Assembly (NCBI RefSeq): GCF_009801115.1 | Contig: NZ_VTOL01000011.1 | Location: 62,001 to 126,000, forward strand | DNA length: 64,000 nt | DNA from: Dyadobacter sp. 3J3 | Lineage (GTDB): Bacteria > Bacteroidota > Bacteroidia > Cytophagales > Spirosomataceae | Direction: 5' to 3' | Shown: piece after piece, positions 45,600-55,247 of the stretch | Position numbering within the stretch: the stretch's first letter is position 1 | How the letters are laid out: each line of letters opens with the position of its first letter | Program-made: the position numbers and the translations under genes | Notes under the pieces: model-generated | Told to the model about the DNA's origin: nothing | The model's input: only the letters and a program-made list of their open reading frames with translations | The model's database searches: none

Positions 45600-48191
45600 T
45601 TACATCAGATGATAAGTGATTGAGGTATAGTAAAAACCACCGATCGAAGGTCCGCCCAGAAAAGAATTGTAGTAATGATTGGTAAGATTACTGGCACCGA
45701 TTTTCAGATTAAGCCTTGACCTGGTAAAATCATAATGCACATGTGCATCCAGTGTTCCGTAAGCGGCCACATTTCCATTGACGAGAAAAGATTGCCAGTA
45801 ATATTTATTTTGCCATTTGTAAGTTGCATTAAATCCAAAATTACCGACCACCTGGTTTCCACCAAAAGATACGTTGGTAATCCATTTCGGAGTATTAAAG
45901 CCATCTTCCAAAGCATCATCATGAGATTTTCGGTGAAGTTTGGCATACGAAGCATTGGCTGAAAAAGTATACTTATGAAAAAATTTGTAAGATAATCCAA
46001 TACTTCCCCCAAAATTATATACGGTACTTTCAGAATTGGTCCACATCCGGTAACGGTTTTGTTTCGCTTTATCATTCAGATAATAAGGAATTGAATCCTG
46101 CTTCGTGGTATTGGGCACATTAGCCTCAACCTGCGCGATAAAATGATCATATTTATTATAATAGAAATCAAGATCCACGCCCAGCTGACCTTTCAAAAAA
46201 AGTGATTTGTAGCCGGTTTCGAAGGAATTTATATGCTCCGGCTGAAGATAAGTATATTGGTTTTTGATCAGCAGACCTTTTTCTTTTTCAACGGCAACGT
46301 TTGTTGGAATTCCCTGATTAAAATCGTTTTTGACTGCCGCTTGAAATGCATCAATTGAAGTACGCAGATAGGCGTTTTCAAAAATCCCGTTGGACATCAC
46401 GCGCAAACCTCCGATACGTTTTACACCACCGCTATTTACATTGGAAAATGCTTCGAAAATACTTGGGAAACGGTATCCGCTTTGGAAAGAAAACCGGAAA
46501 TTCTGCTCAGCCGCCGGAGAAAAAACCATCGTAAAACGAGGATTTAATTTTAGTGTAAAATGATCGTTTTTGTCGGAACGCAGCGTCGTTGAAAGTTTGA
46601 CCTTGTCATTGAAAAGCATTTTACTTGCCTGGATAAATGCACCCGTTTTACTGTAAGTGAAATTTTCAAACTCATGATCTTTAACGTAATTGACAAAATA
46701 ATTTCCATCCGGATGGATCAGATAGGTTCGGTGATCAAAACCCGCCAAAAAGTCAATTCCGGTTTTTTGTTTAAAACCGGATGAGATTAAATTGGAAATA
46801 TCGGCCTGTGCTTCAATGTGGAAAAGATCATCTTTTACCCGCAAAGCTGAGCCTTTGTCCCAGTTATTAATATCAGCTAATTCTTTTAATTTACTTTGAA
46901 AAGCAGGTGTTCCCGGTTCGTATCGCCCTGCATCCGCTGCTTGCCTGGCTTCCTGCAAAGCCTGAATTACGGTGGACCCTTTGCTGGTCGCAGCATTAAA
47001 ACCCTGTGAAAAATCACTATACCAGAGGTCGTCACTTTTAAAATTCCGGTCCTGGTTTTCCGCAGCAGAACGCAGATTATAGGAATGTCCGGTATTTTCT
47101 CTTGTCCAGTAAGTACGAACCTGAAAATTTGAATTTCTGAATTCCAGCGCGTGCTGCTGTAACACGTAATCTTTCAGTCTGAAACGATTGGCGCGCTGGT
47201 AAATATTATCCAGATCCGCAAAGCGAAACGTGTAAGTTAACCGGTTGTCTTCATTGATTTTATATATAATTCCAACGTCTGCTTTTATATTTTGAAGATG
47301 GTAACTTGTCACATCCTTTTCTGTATATCCCGTTCTGGCAACGGAATACTGTTTTGACTGTAAAGTAATCGTTTTTCTGTCAGAAGACTCATTTCCATAA
47401 CCATTTACAGGATCAAAACCCGGATTTTCGGTTCCGCCCGGAATCCCCAGTTTAGCATTAGCGGAAGCATTCAGATCGGTTTGATTGCCTGCGATCCAGT
47501 CGTAACCTTTTGTAAATGTAGTATTGACTTTAAAGGCAAGTTTGGGTGTCAGAACGTGCGCGATCCGTAGACTGGTTTCTGAAAATAATTTCGCCGAAGT
47601 TTGAGAATCGTTCAGATGGTTGACACCCAATTTTTGTTGAAAACTCACACCCGGACTCATAAAAGGATCTTTAGTGATAAAATTGGCAAGTCCGTTCAGT
47701 GCGTTGAGGCCATATAAAGCAGAGGCAGTTCCAGGAACAATTTCCACACTTTCAATATCAAGATCACCTGGCCCCATAGCATTTCCTATGGGTGCTCCCA
47801 GGTGTGGCGCCATGTTATCGACCCCGTCAACCAACTGGGTAAAACGAACATTTGTTGTATTGGCAAAACCGCGCGTATTAATGATGCGGAAACCCAGGCT
47901 GGGTGTTATAAGCTGAACACCTTTTACATTTTCAAGGGCATCAAAAAACGACGGGGCGGAGGAGAGCCGGAAAGCGGTACTACCAATTTTTTCTATACTA
48001 ACCGGTGAGCGCAAAATACTTTCGCTGGTTTTGGAAGCTGTGACAACAACTTCGTCTAAATTTTTTTCCTTCGCAAAGGTTGTATCAGATTTTGCTGCCG
48101 GTAAGACATTTTTTTGAACCCCGGATTTAACTTGTGCGTATATACCTGATGATGAAGTCAGGAAAAGACTGCATAGTATAAGTTTTAACAT
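45600..48191 (-). CDS. TonB-dependent receptor
   Basis: An 863-residue outer-membrane transporter. Signal about 1-20, then the TonB box-like LDEVVVTAS (about 45-53), the plug (VKGVQLITPSLGFRIINTRGFANT...LDIESVEIVPGTASALYGLNALNGLANF) and a 22-strand-type barrel ending GGFYYTSITYHLM. There is no N-terminal carboxypeptidase-like domain, and no SusD gene is adjacent, so it is not a typical SusC. It probably takes up a siderophore, vitamin or sugar. It is divergent from the giant sensor kinase (370 bp between). Confidence 0.92.
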   Translation of the reverse strand: MLKLILCSLFLTSSSGIYAQVKSGVQKNVLPAAKSDTTFAKEKNLDEVVVTASKTSESILRSPVSIEKIGSTAFRLSSAPSFFDALENVKGVQLITPSLGFRIINTRGFANTTNVRFTQLVDGVDNMAPHLGAPIGNAMGPGDLDIESVEIVPGTASALYGLNALNGLANFITKDPFMSPGVSFQQKLGVNHLNDSQTSAKLFSETSLRIAHVLTPKLAFKVNTTFTKGYDWIAGNQTDLNASANAKLGIPGGTENPGFDPVNGYGNESSDRKTITLQSKQYSVARTGYTEKDVTSYHLQNIKADVGIIYKINEDNRLTYTFRFADLDNIYQRANRFRLKDYVLQQHALEFRNSNFQVRTYWTRENTGHSYNLRSAAENQDRNFKSDDLWYSDFSQGFNAATSKGSTVIQALQEARQAADAGRYEPGTPAFQSKLKELADINNWDKGSALRVKDDLFHIEAQADISNLISSGFKQKTGIDFLAGFDHRTYLIHPDGNYFVNYVKDHEFENFTYSKTGAFIQASKMLFNDKVKLSTTLRSDKNDHFTLKLNPRFTMVFSPAAEQNFRFSFQSGYRFPSIFEAFSNVNSGGVKRIGGLRVMSNGIFENAYLRTSIDAFQAAVKNDFNQGIPTNVAVEKEKGLLIKNQYTYLQPEHINSFETGYKSLFLKGQLGVDLDFYYNKYDHFIAQVEANVPNTTKQDSIPYYLNDKAKQNRYRMWTNSESTVYNFGGSIGLSYKFFHKYTFSANASYAKLHRKSHDDALEDGFNTPKWITNVSFGGNQVVGNFGFNATYKWQNKYYWQSFLVNGNVAAYGTLDAHVHYDFTRSRLNLKIGASNLTNHYYNSFLGGPSIGGFYYTSITYHLM

Positions 48192-48561
48192 CTTACTGTC
48201 GTTATGTTTTCAAATACATATCGAAGATGGTAAATTCCAGGCAATAATCAGAATTGCAAAATATTAATAGTGCTTATGTCTGATTCAGCACAATCATATC
48301 GTTTGATCAAATAGTGTAATTTATTGTTTATTTTGTAAAATTAATTCTACTTTTAATTAGGTATTGTATCAGAAAAGTGAAATATTGCTACAACGACATC
48401 AAATAGGAAAATTAATCCAGATCTATAATAACGGCTGTATTTGTTTTCACGAATTCTTGTAGAATAATCCGGAGGAATAAACCTTCTTAATTGCAAATGA
48501 TTTAATTTTCAATTAAGGTATCACGGCTCAACGTTATAATTAGTGACTATTTGATTACTAA
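48192..48561. other. 370-bp divergent intergenic region
   Basis: AT-rich region between the TonB receptor and the hybrid kinase, both transcribed outward. It contains a perfect palindrome TTTGATCAAA at 48302-48311, which could be a regulator site. No consensus promoter is clear. Confidence 0.45.
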
Positions 48562-51500
48562 ATGAAAAAACTTCTCCTTCTGGTGATTATTGGGCTCTGT
48601 ATTAGTAGCAGACTCTGTTTTTCCCAATCTCTTGTACCCAAATTTCGACGGTTAACAACAAATCAGGGACTTTCGCAAAGCCATATCAGTACTATTCTTA
48701 AAGACAAAAAAGGATTTATGTGGCTGGGTAGTGAAGATGGCCTCAATAAATTTGACGGCTTTAAATTTACCCATTATAAACATGATGCAAATAATAAAAA
48801 CAGTATAATCGATAGTTATATCCAGGATCTGCTGGAAGATAAATCCGGCAATTTGTGGGTTGCAACCTCAGGCGGCCTCGATCGCTACGACCGGGAAAAA
48901 AATATTTTTGTCCACTACGAAAATGGGAATTACGATATAAATGATATTTTTCAGGATAGCAAGGGAAGGATCTGGCTTGGGACAAGTCAGGGGCTTCTTT
49001 TGTTTAATGCTGCCACCGGTGTTTTTAAAACCTGGCACTTGGGTCAGCAGTTAAAAAGCGGTGGAAGCGCATTTGTAACCCAGGTTATTGAAGATCATGA
49101 CGGAAGCCTTTGGCTGGGAACAGAGCACGGACTTTTCCGGTTTAATCCTGAAACCGGAATTTTCAAAGGATACTTTAAAAACGCTGAACAAAAGAATGGT
49201 CTGGTTTCTGACTGGATTACCGTACTCTGTAAAGATTTAAAAGGTGATATCTGGGTAGGTACACATGCCGGAGGCTTATCCTTCTACAATGCTGGCAACG
49301 ATACTTTCAGGACATTTTTGCATGACAAAACAAAAAACAGTATTGCCCACAATGATATTCTTTCACTCATGGAGGCGAGTGATGGGAAAATGTGGATTGG
49401 TACTGAAAATGGCGGTATCAGTGTGTATGATATTCTCAGGAATACATTTGTCACTTATGAAAATGAGGCAGCCGATAATACGACCCTGAGTAACAATTCC
49501 GTCTATTGTATTTATCGTGATAATACTGAAAACATATGGATCGGTACTTATGCCGGCGGAGTGAATTTTATTTCCAAATATGAAGATAAATTTTTTAGTT
49601 ACAGGCAAATCGTAACAAATAAAAACAGCCTTAGCAACAACAATGTATTGGCCATTTGTGTAGACAGCAGCGGCAATAAAATCTGGTTGGGTACAGATGG
49701 CGGCGGTCTGGACTTACTGGATCGGCGGACCAATTTATTTACGCATTTTATACAGACCAAGGGTAAAAATTCCATTAGTACCAATTATGTGATATCCGTC
49801 ATCCAGGTTTCCAAAGACTTACTGGGGTTAGGATATCACAATGGAGGCTTTGATTTATTTAATACCAAAACCAGCGTTTTTACGCATCATATGCCTATTC
49901 CGGGCAATCCAAACAGCTTGTCGATTTCAGATGTAAACAATCTCCTGCGGGATGGAAATGGGAATCTTTGGATTGGTACATGGAAAGGTGGACTTGACTT
50001 CTATGATGTTGCCCAAAAGAAATTTACCCACTACCGAAACGATCCGGCCGATCAAACTACTTTGAGCGGTGATATTGTCACTACGGTTTTTCAGGATAGA
50101 AAAGGAGGTATTTGGGTTGGCTCGCATACAGGTTTGAATTATCTGGATAAGGACAGAAAGCATTTTAAGAGATTTCAGAACAAGGTAAATGATACGTCGA
50201 GCTTATCAAATAATAAAGTTCAGACAATCTTTGAAGTTGCAAACGGTGATCTCTGGATCGGTACAAGAGGAGGTGGGTTAAATTATTTCGATAGGCAGAA
50301 GCAAACTTTCAAGTCATATACCGAAAAGGATGGACTGGCAAGTAATGTAGTATTTGCTATTTTGAAAGACCGGAAAAATAATCTGTGGCTAAGTACTAAT
50401 AAAGGGATATCATGTTTCAGTCTGCAAACCAGAAAATTCCGGAATTATGATATTTCAGACGGTCTTCAGGGAAATGAATTCCGGAATAATTCCCGTTTTC
50501 AAACTTCTGACGGACAAATGTTTTTTGGTGGTGTCAATGGTTTTAGTAGTTTTTATCCTGAGCAGTTGAAGGATAATAAGTTTGTTCCTCCTGTATATAT
50601 CACTGACTTGCAGGTTTTTAACAAGGAAGTGATTCCGGGTGACAGCAGTGGTGTACTTCCAAAACACATTAGTGAAACAAAGGTAATTACCCTGTCTCAC
50701 AAGCAATCTGTTTTTACGCTGGAATTCGCAGCGCTCAATTATACTTTGTCGAGAAAAAATCAATATGCTTATAAACTTGAAGGTTTTGACAATGATTGGA
50801 ATAATGTGGGTACAAAACGAGCAGCTACATATACAAATCTGGATCCGGGGACCTATATTTTCAGATTACGGGCATCCAATAACGACGGTATCTGGAACAA
50901 CACCGGGACATCTTTAAAAATTATCATAGAACCTCCTTTTTGGCTTACGTGGTGGTTTAAGGCTTCAAGTATTTTAGTATTTATAGGATTGTCCGTCGCG
51001 TTTTACCGGTTTCGGGTCTATCAGATTTTAAAACGCCAAAAAGACCTGGAAAGCGACGTGAAAGAACGTACCATCCAGCTTGAACACGCTATTGAGGAAG
51101 AGAAAAAAGCGGTGCAAAAGGCAGAGCTTGCCAGTCGGGCGAAAAGTTCTTTTCTGGCAACGATGAGTCATGAGATCAGAACGCCCATGAATGGTGTAAT
51201 TGGCCTGGCATCTTTACTAGCGGAAACCTCTTTGAACGAAGAGCAGCAAAATTTTACAAAATCTATACAAGTCTGTGGAGAAAATCTGCTTACCGTAATC
51301 AATGATATTCTTGATTTTTCAAAGATTGAGTCAGGCAATATGGAGCTGGAAGAAGAAGATTTTAGCCTAAGGACTTGTATTGAAGGGGTGATGGATTTAT
51401 TTTCAGCAAAGGCCGCCGAGTTGCACCTCGACCTTATTTACCAAATTGATCCCGAAGTACCTTCACAAATAATTGGAGACAGTCTGAGGCTAAGGCAAAT

Positions 51501-52698
51501 TTTGATCAACCTGATAAACAACGCAATAAAGTTTACGAAAGAAGGCGAAATTTCTCTAAGGGTTAAGCAGATGAATGTATATGAAGATGATTCTCTGGAA
51601 CTTGGTTTTGATATAAAGGATACAGGCATTGGTATCGCAGAAGATAAAATGGACCGGCTCTTTAAATCTTTTTCCCAGGTTGACTCTTCAACAACCCGGC
51701 GCTACGGAGGAACGGGGCTGGGTCTTGTGATCTGCGAAAAGCTGGTTGCCCTTATGGGCGGTTCCATCTCCGTGAAAAGTGCGGTGGGTAAAGGAAGTAC
51801 TTTTCATTTTTCGATAAAGACCAAAAGAAGCACGCAGTCCATCCAAACCTATGTTACTTATAATATGGAGGGCCTGGAAAATAGTAACATCCTGATCGTA
51901 GACGATAATGAAACCAACTGGGGGATTTTAAAAAGCCAGCTTGAAGACTGGAAACTGGTACCTTATGTAGCAAGCTCGGGCAGGGAGGCGTTGGAAATAT
52001 TGGTTCAGAACATAAATTTTAGTCTGGTTATTACAGACATGGAAATGCCTATGATGAATGGAATACAGCTTGCTTCACTTATCCGTGAACGGTATCCTAC
52101 TTTGCCGATCATGCTTTTAAGCTCAAAAGGAAATGAAATACAGAAGCACAACCCGGGTCTTTTTTGTTCTATTCTGACAAAACCTGTTAAACAGCATATA
52201 CTGTCCAAATATATTTTTACGGAATTGAGCAGGTACAAAAAGACTGTCATCAATCATATTGTGGACCCGGAAGTTCCTCAGAAAAAGTTAAGATCTGATT
52301 TTTCAATAAAATACCCTTTGAATATACTTGTTGCCGAGGATAATAACATTAACCAGATTGTGATTATAAATATTCTCAAAAAACTAGGTTATACGCCTGA
52401 CCTGGCAATGGATGGATTTGAAGCTTTGAAAATGACAACACAGAAAAATTATGATGTCATTCTAATGGATGTTCAAATGCCGCTGATGGATGGCCTTGAA
52501 GCAACGCAACTTATAAAAAAACGCTTTCCGGATCAGCCTTTTATTATTGCAATGACGGCAAATGCTTTGCAGGAAGACAAAGAAATGTGCTTTCAATCCG
52601 GTATGGATGATTACATCAGCAAACCTATAAATGTGAATGAGCTCATGCAGATAATCGAAAAATGGGCAGTCCACTTGCAAACTATCACGCCTTGCTGA
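48562..52698 (+). CDS. Hybrid histidine kinase with beta-propeller sensor and two receivers
   Basis: A 1378-residue protein. Signal 1-22; two seven-bladed-type propellers made of repeated GxxWIGTxxGGL segments (about 30-680); Y_Y_Y domain (about 690-780); one TM (about 797-817); HisKA with His870 (MSHEIRTPMNG); HATPase (NNAIKF, DTGIGIAED, GGTGLGL). Two receivers follow, with Asp1159 (ITDMEMP) and Asp1303 (LMDVQMP). The periplasmic sensor resembles hybrid two-component systems of glycan loci, but no AraC domain follows, so output must go to another protein. Confidence 0.94.
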   Translation: MKKLLLLVIIGLCISSRLCFSQSLVPKFRRLTTNQGLSQSHISTILKDKKGFMWLGSEDGLNKFDGFKFTHYKHDANNKNSIIDSYIQDLLEDKSGNLWVATSGGLDRYDREKNIFVHYENGNYDINDIFQDSKGRIWLGTSQGLLLFNAATGVFKTWHLGQQLKSGGSAFVTQVIEDHDGSLWLGTEHGLFRFNPETGIFKGYFKNAEQKNGLVSDWITVLCKDLKGDIWVGTHAGGLSFYNAGNDTFRTFLHDKTKNSIAHNDILSLMEASDGKMWIGTENGGISVYDILRNTFVTYENEAADNTTLSNNSVYCIYRDNTENIWIGTYAGGVNFISKYEDKFFSYRQIVTNKNSLSNNNVLAICVDSSGNKIWLGTDGGGLDLLDRRTNLFTHFIQTKGKNSISTNYVISVIQVSKDLLGLGYHNGGFDLFNTKTSVFTHHMPIPGNPNSLSISDVNNLLRDGNGNLWIGTWKGGLDFYDVAQKKFTHYRNDPADQTTLSGDIVTTVFQDRKGGIWVGSHTGLNYLDKDRKHFKRFQNKVNDTSSLSNNKVQTIFEVANGDLWIGTRGGGLNYFDRQKQTFKSYTEKDGLASNVVFAILKDRKNNLWLSTNKGISCFSLQTRKFRNYDISDGLQGNEFRNNSRFQTSDGQMFFGGVNGFSSFYPEQLKDNKFVPPVYITDLQVFNKEVIPGDSSGVLPKHISETKVITLSHKQSVFTLEFAALNYTLSRKNQYAYKLEGFDNDWNNVGTKRAATYTNLDPGTYIFRLRASNNDGIWNNTGTSLKIIIEPPFWLTWWFKASSILVFIGLSVAFYRFRVYQILKRQKDLESDVKERTIQLEHAIEEEKKAVQKAELASRAKSSFLATMSHEIRTPMNGVIGLASLLAETSLNEEQQNFTKSIQVCGENLLTVINDILDFSKIESGNMELEEEDFSLRTCIEGVMDLFSAKAAELHLDLIYQIDPEVPSQIIGDSLRLRQILINLINNAIKFTKEGEISLRVKQMNVYEDDSLELGFDIKDTGIGIAEDKMDRLFKSFSQVDSSTTRRYGGTGLGLVICEKLVALMGGSISVKSAVGKGSTFHFSIKTKRSTQSIQTYVTYNMEGLENSNILIVDDNETNWGILKSQLEDWKLVPYVASSGREALEILVQNINFSLVITDMEMPMMNGIQLASLIRERYPTLPIMLLSSKGNEIQKHNPGLFCSILTKPVKQHILSKYIFTELSRYKKTVINHIVDPEVPQKKLRSDFSIKYPLNILVAEDNNINQIVIINILKKLGYTPDLAMDGFEALKMTTQKNYDVILMDVQMPLMDGLEATQLIKKRFPDQPFIIAMTANALQEDKEMCFQSGMDDYISKPINVNELMQIIEKWAVHLQTITPC

Positions 52699-52894
52699 TA
52701 CATTCGTTAAGCCTTCGCGATTCCTGAAAAGTATGATATAATCTGTGTAAATCGCAAACATTATGTTGCGGTCTGTTTCCCGTTTTGAGATTGTGAAAAT
52801 GTATTTCGGATTACTGTTATTCGTGGTATGATTATTTATATTATTATTGAGACTGGACTTATCACGAGTAATCATTTTTAATTACAAATTTATT

Positions 52895-53278
52895 ATGAAA
52901 AAGATATTGATTTTTATGGCAATTGTTGCCGCATCAACAATGGCATATGCACAGGATTCAACTAAAACGAAAGTTGGCAGAGCTGCGGATAAAACTAAAA
53001 TGGAAGTTAAGAAAGATGCAAAAGCCGTTGGCAAAGGCGTCAAAAAAGGCGCTGATGCAGTAGGTGAAACAGCTGAAAAAGGTTACGATGCTACAAAAAA
53101 AGGTGTCAAAAAAGGCGCGAATGCGGTAGGTGAAACAGCTGAAAAAGGTTATGATGCCACTAAAAAAGGTGTTAAGAAGGGCGCAGAAGTAGTAGGAGAA
53201 ACAGCTGAAAAAGGCTATGATGCAACCAAAAAAGGTGTTAAAAAAGCCGAAAAGAAAATGAAAAAAGATGATAAGTAA
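52895..53278 (+). CDS. Secreted lysine-rich repeat protein
   Basis: A 127-residue exported protein: signal MKKILIFMAIVAASTMAYA, then a basic, Ala/Lys/Glu-rich body. The ATG at 52895 is preferred to 52847 since it starts the signal. Three 22-residue repeats of GVKKGADAVGETAEKGYD-type plus a partial fourth form likely amphipathic helices of LEA-like or apolipoprotein-like character. The repeats are also visible in the DNA. It is a single gene with a terminator after it. Function unknown; stress protection or envelope binding is speculation. Confidence 0.75.
   Translation: MKKILIFMAIVAASTMAYAQDSTKTKVGRAADKTKMEVKKDAKAVGKGVKKGADAVGETAEKGYDATKKGVKKGANAVGETAEKGYDATKKGVKKGAEVVGETAEKGYDATKKGVKKAEKKMKKDDK
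53036..53254 (+). repeat. 66-bp tandem repeats inside a coding region
   Basis: Units begin at 53036, 53102, 53168 and (partial) 53234, each 66 bp, encoding 22 residues. Units 1 and 2 are nearly identical in DNA, so they may be unstable or recent. Confidence 0.85.
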
Positions 53279-53294
53279 TTCATAGTTGCCCGAA

Positions 53295-53324
53295 ACAAGT
53301 CTGCTCTAAAAGCAGGCTTGTTTT
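53295..53324 (+). terminator. Rho-independent terminator
   Basis: ACAAGTCTGCT (53295-53305) pairs with AGCAGGCTTGT (53311-53321) with one G-T pair, followed by TTTTA. Confidence 0.75.
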
Positions 53325-53374
53325 ATATAAAATGAAAATGGAAAATGTATTTTTGTTGATATAAGACTTTGAAA

Positions 53375-54097
53375 TTATAATTCACTGCAATACCGAACCG
53401 CTTTTTTTAAATCTTCCTCGTTGTTAAAGTCAATTTTTTGCCCGTCAAGATATTCTTCAATACCATTTTTATTCTTCGAAAATATTTTCAAAAGGCTGGT
53501 TTTACTTGCCTTGCTAAAACGACGATTGATATCCATAAAAAGATAAGTTGTCATAGTTTTAAGTAATACCGTATTACTTGCCGGAAGCATTGTTGTTCTG
53601 CCTGTGATATCCGTAAAAGTCGACGCATTATAAATAGAGCCTATTTCATTGCTGTTTTGATAAGCACCTTTTTTTTCAATTCCATGCTTTTGGTATTGCG
53701 TTTTTTTTGTCAGCAACACTGTACCAAAGTCTTCAATGACTTCTACAAAACCGTTTTCCGGAACAGGATAAAATCGGGCATTCCCAATGTCGGCAAACTT
53801 AATCTTGTTGTTGTCGGCAATGGCCAGCGTGTCTCCCTGTGCATTTATAAACATAATTTCTCCCAAAAGGTAACAATAATTGAGCTTGCTCACCGCATAT
53901 TTTCCGTTGATGTAACTAAGGCGTCCAAACTCAAAATCAGGATACTGGTATCTGTCTTTTGCTGAAATATATTTAGTAGCATCCTGTCCGTTTTTTACCC
54001 GTAGTACTTTGGATGGTTGACCGTAAATTAGCGAAATGGGGATAAAAATGAAAGCTGCAAGCCAGCATGCTTTAATCCGTTTCTTTGTCAGGTTCAT
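53375..54097 (-). CDS. Secreted hypothetical protein (paralogue of the next gene)
   Basis: A 240-residue exported protein; the ATG at 54097 (MNLTKKRIKACWLAAFIFIPISLIYG) is chosen over 54133 because it begins the signal and avoids overlap. The mature part is aligned with the upstream gene product: KYISAKDRYQYPDFEFGRLSYINGK, LNYCYLLGEIMFINAQGDTL, YPVPENGFVEVIEDFGTVLL, and the end SLLKIFSKNKNGIEEYLDGQKIDFNNEEDLKK. No known domain. The gap between the two genes is 20 bp, so they are co-transcribed. Confidence 0.72.
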   Translation of the reverse strand: MNLTKKRIKACWLAAFIFIPISLIYGQPSKVLRVKNGQDATKYISAKDRYQYPDFEFGRLSYINGKYAVSKLNYCYLLGEIMFINAQGDTLAIADNNKIKFADIGNARFYPVPENGFVEVIEDFGTVLLTKKTQYQKHGIEKKGAYQNSNEIGSIYNASTFTDITGRTTMLPASNTVLLKTMTTYLFMDINRRFSKASKTSLLKIFSKNKNGIEEYLDGQKIDFNNEEDLKKAVRYCSEL

Positions 54098-54117
54098 ATT
54101 TTTTTTGTTAGGCAAGG

Positions 54118-54819
54118 TTAAAGAGAACTGCAAAAATCAAGGAGTTCAATCAGGTCTGATTGCTTCGAAAAATCAATGTTTTTTATTTTAATATAACCGA
54201 TAATTTCTTTGTTATTATCTCGAAATAATTTTAAAAGACTGGCCTTTGATGGAATGTAAAACCGATTATTCTTGTCGATAAAGAAATTATCGGTTTTTCT
54301 TTTAAAAAGGATTTTATCAGTAGGCTTCATCCATTGGTATCCGTTTTGATTACTGAAATTTTTGTAATTGGATATCGCCGAAGTGGCAGAATAGTGATTA
54401 AAGGCGGATTCTCGTTCATTGTCCAGCACAGCAAGGACCTGTTTTTCACCAAGTTTCACTTTGCCATAATTTTTGATCTCCCGCACATGTCCCTGCTTTG
54501 GCATATAATAAAAAATTTCTAAGCCAATGGCTATGCTATCCATGAATTCTTTGTCATTGAGTAAAAGCGTATCTTTTTTAGGATCAATGAACTCGATCTC
54601 ACCATAAAACAGGTTGTAGTTAAGAAGCGCGTTAACAATGCGCCCGTTTCGGAAGAAAACTTTTCCAGGTCTGAATTCTGCAAACCGATATTGTTCCTGA
54701 TAGGGGATGCTTTTCGAAATATTGGAACTGTTTTTCGTCCGGTACACGCTAGGCGTACTTTGTGCAAAAATAGTTGCATAAGTAAGCAGGAATAATACGG
54801 CTAGTAACCAGCTTTTCAT
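54118..54819 (-). CDS. Secreted hypothetical protein (paralogue of the downstream gene)
   Basis: A 233-residue exported protein with signal MKSWLLAVLFLLTYATIFAQ. The body matches its neighbour: SIPYQEQYRFAEFRPGKVFF, LLNYNLFYGEIEFIDPKKDTLLL, YYMPKQGHVREIKNYGKVKL, and the C-terminal SLLKLFRDNNKEIIGYIKIKNIDFSKQSDLIELL. The terminal Cys is shared (DFCSSL / RYCSEL). No family that I recognise. It is the first gene of the pair. Confidence 0.72.
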   Translation of the reverse strand: MKSWLLAVLFLLTYATIFAQSTPSVYRTKNSSNISKSIPYQEQYRFAEFRPGKVFFRNGRIVNALLNYNLFYGEIEFIDPKKDTLLLNDKEFMDSIAIGLEIFYYMPKQGHVREIKNYGKVKLGEKQVLAVLDNERESAFNHYSATSAISNYKNFSNQNGYQWMKPTDKILFKRKTDNFFIDKNNRFYIPSKASLLKLFRDNNKEIIGYIKIKNIDFSKQSDLIELLDFCSSL

Positions 54820-55247
54820 TGCAATTTCTTTGGGTATACTTTTTCATATAATTAACGAAAAATTGGTGATAATTGCAATTATTTAAGATGTTAATAATAT
54901 TTGTTTGTATTAAACCAAGTGTAAATTTCTGCGAATCTTTTTACAAACATCTGATTTTAATTGGATTTATGTCATTATTTTCTTGTAGATTTTTCGGGAA
55001 ATTTGAGGTAATTTATTGTATTTCAGTACTTAATTTTTTTTAAAAAAGCTTTTTCATTTCAATGTTCGATAAAACAGCCGGGTGGGAATTTTGTAAAACC
55101 TTGCCTGCGTAATCCAGATACCGCTTCCTGGATTATTTATTTATTATTTTGGAAATTTCAGGCATTTTATCCTCCTAAATGGAATGAATGGAATGTCTTT
55201 TGTACAATGATTTTACAATGATTTATACAAACTAAAAGCCGACAAAT
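54820..55247. other. 428-bp intergenic region with a hairpin
   Basis: Very AT-rich. TAATCCAG (55110-55117) and CTGGATTA (55128-55135) form a perfect 8-bp hairpin followed by a T-rich stretch, terminator-like but far from any + strand stop; it might end a short transcript or sit in the leader of the next gene. No gene is seen. Confidence 0.45.

Noticed and set aside
45600-52698. SusC/SusD-type polysaccharide utilisation locus
   Set aside because: The receptor lacks the N-terminal SusC domain, there is no SusD, and the kinase lacks the AraC domain.
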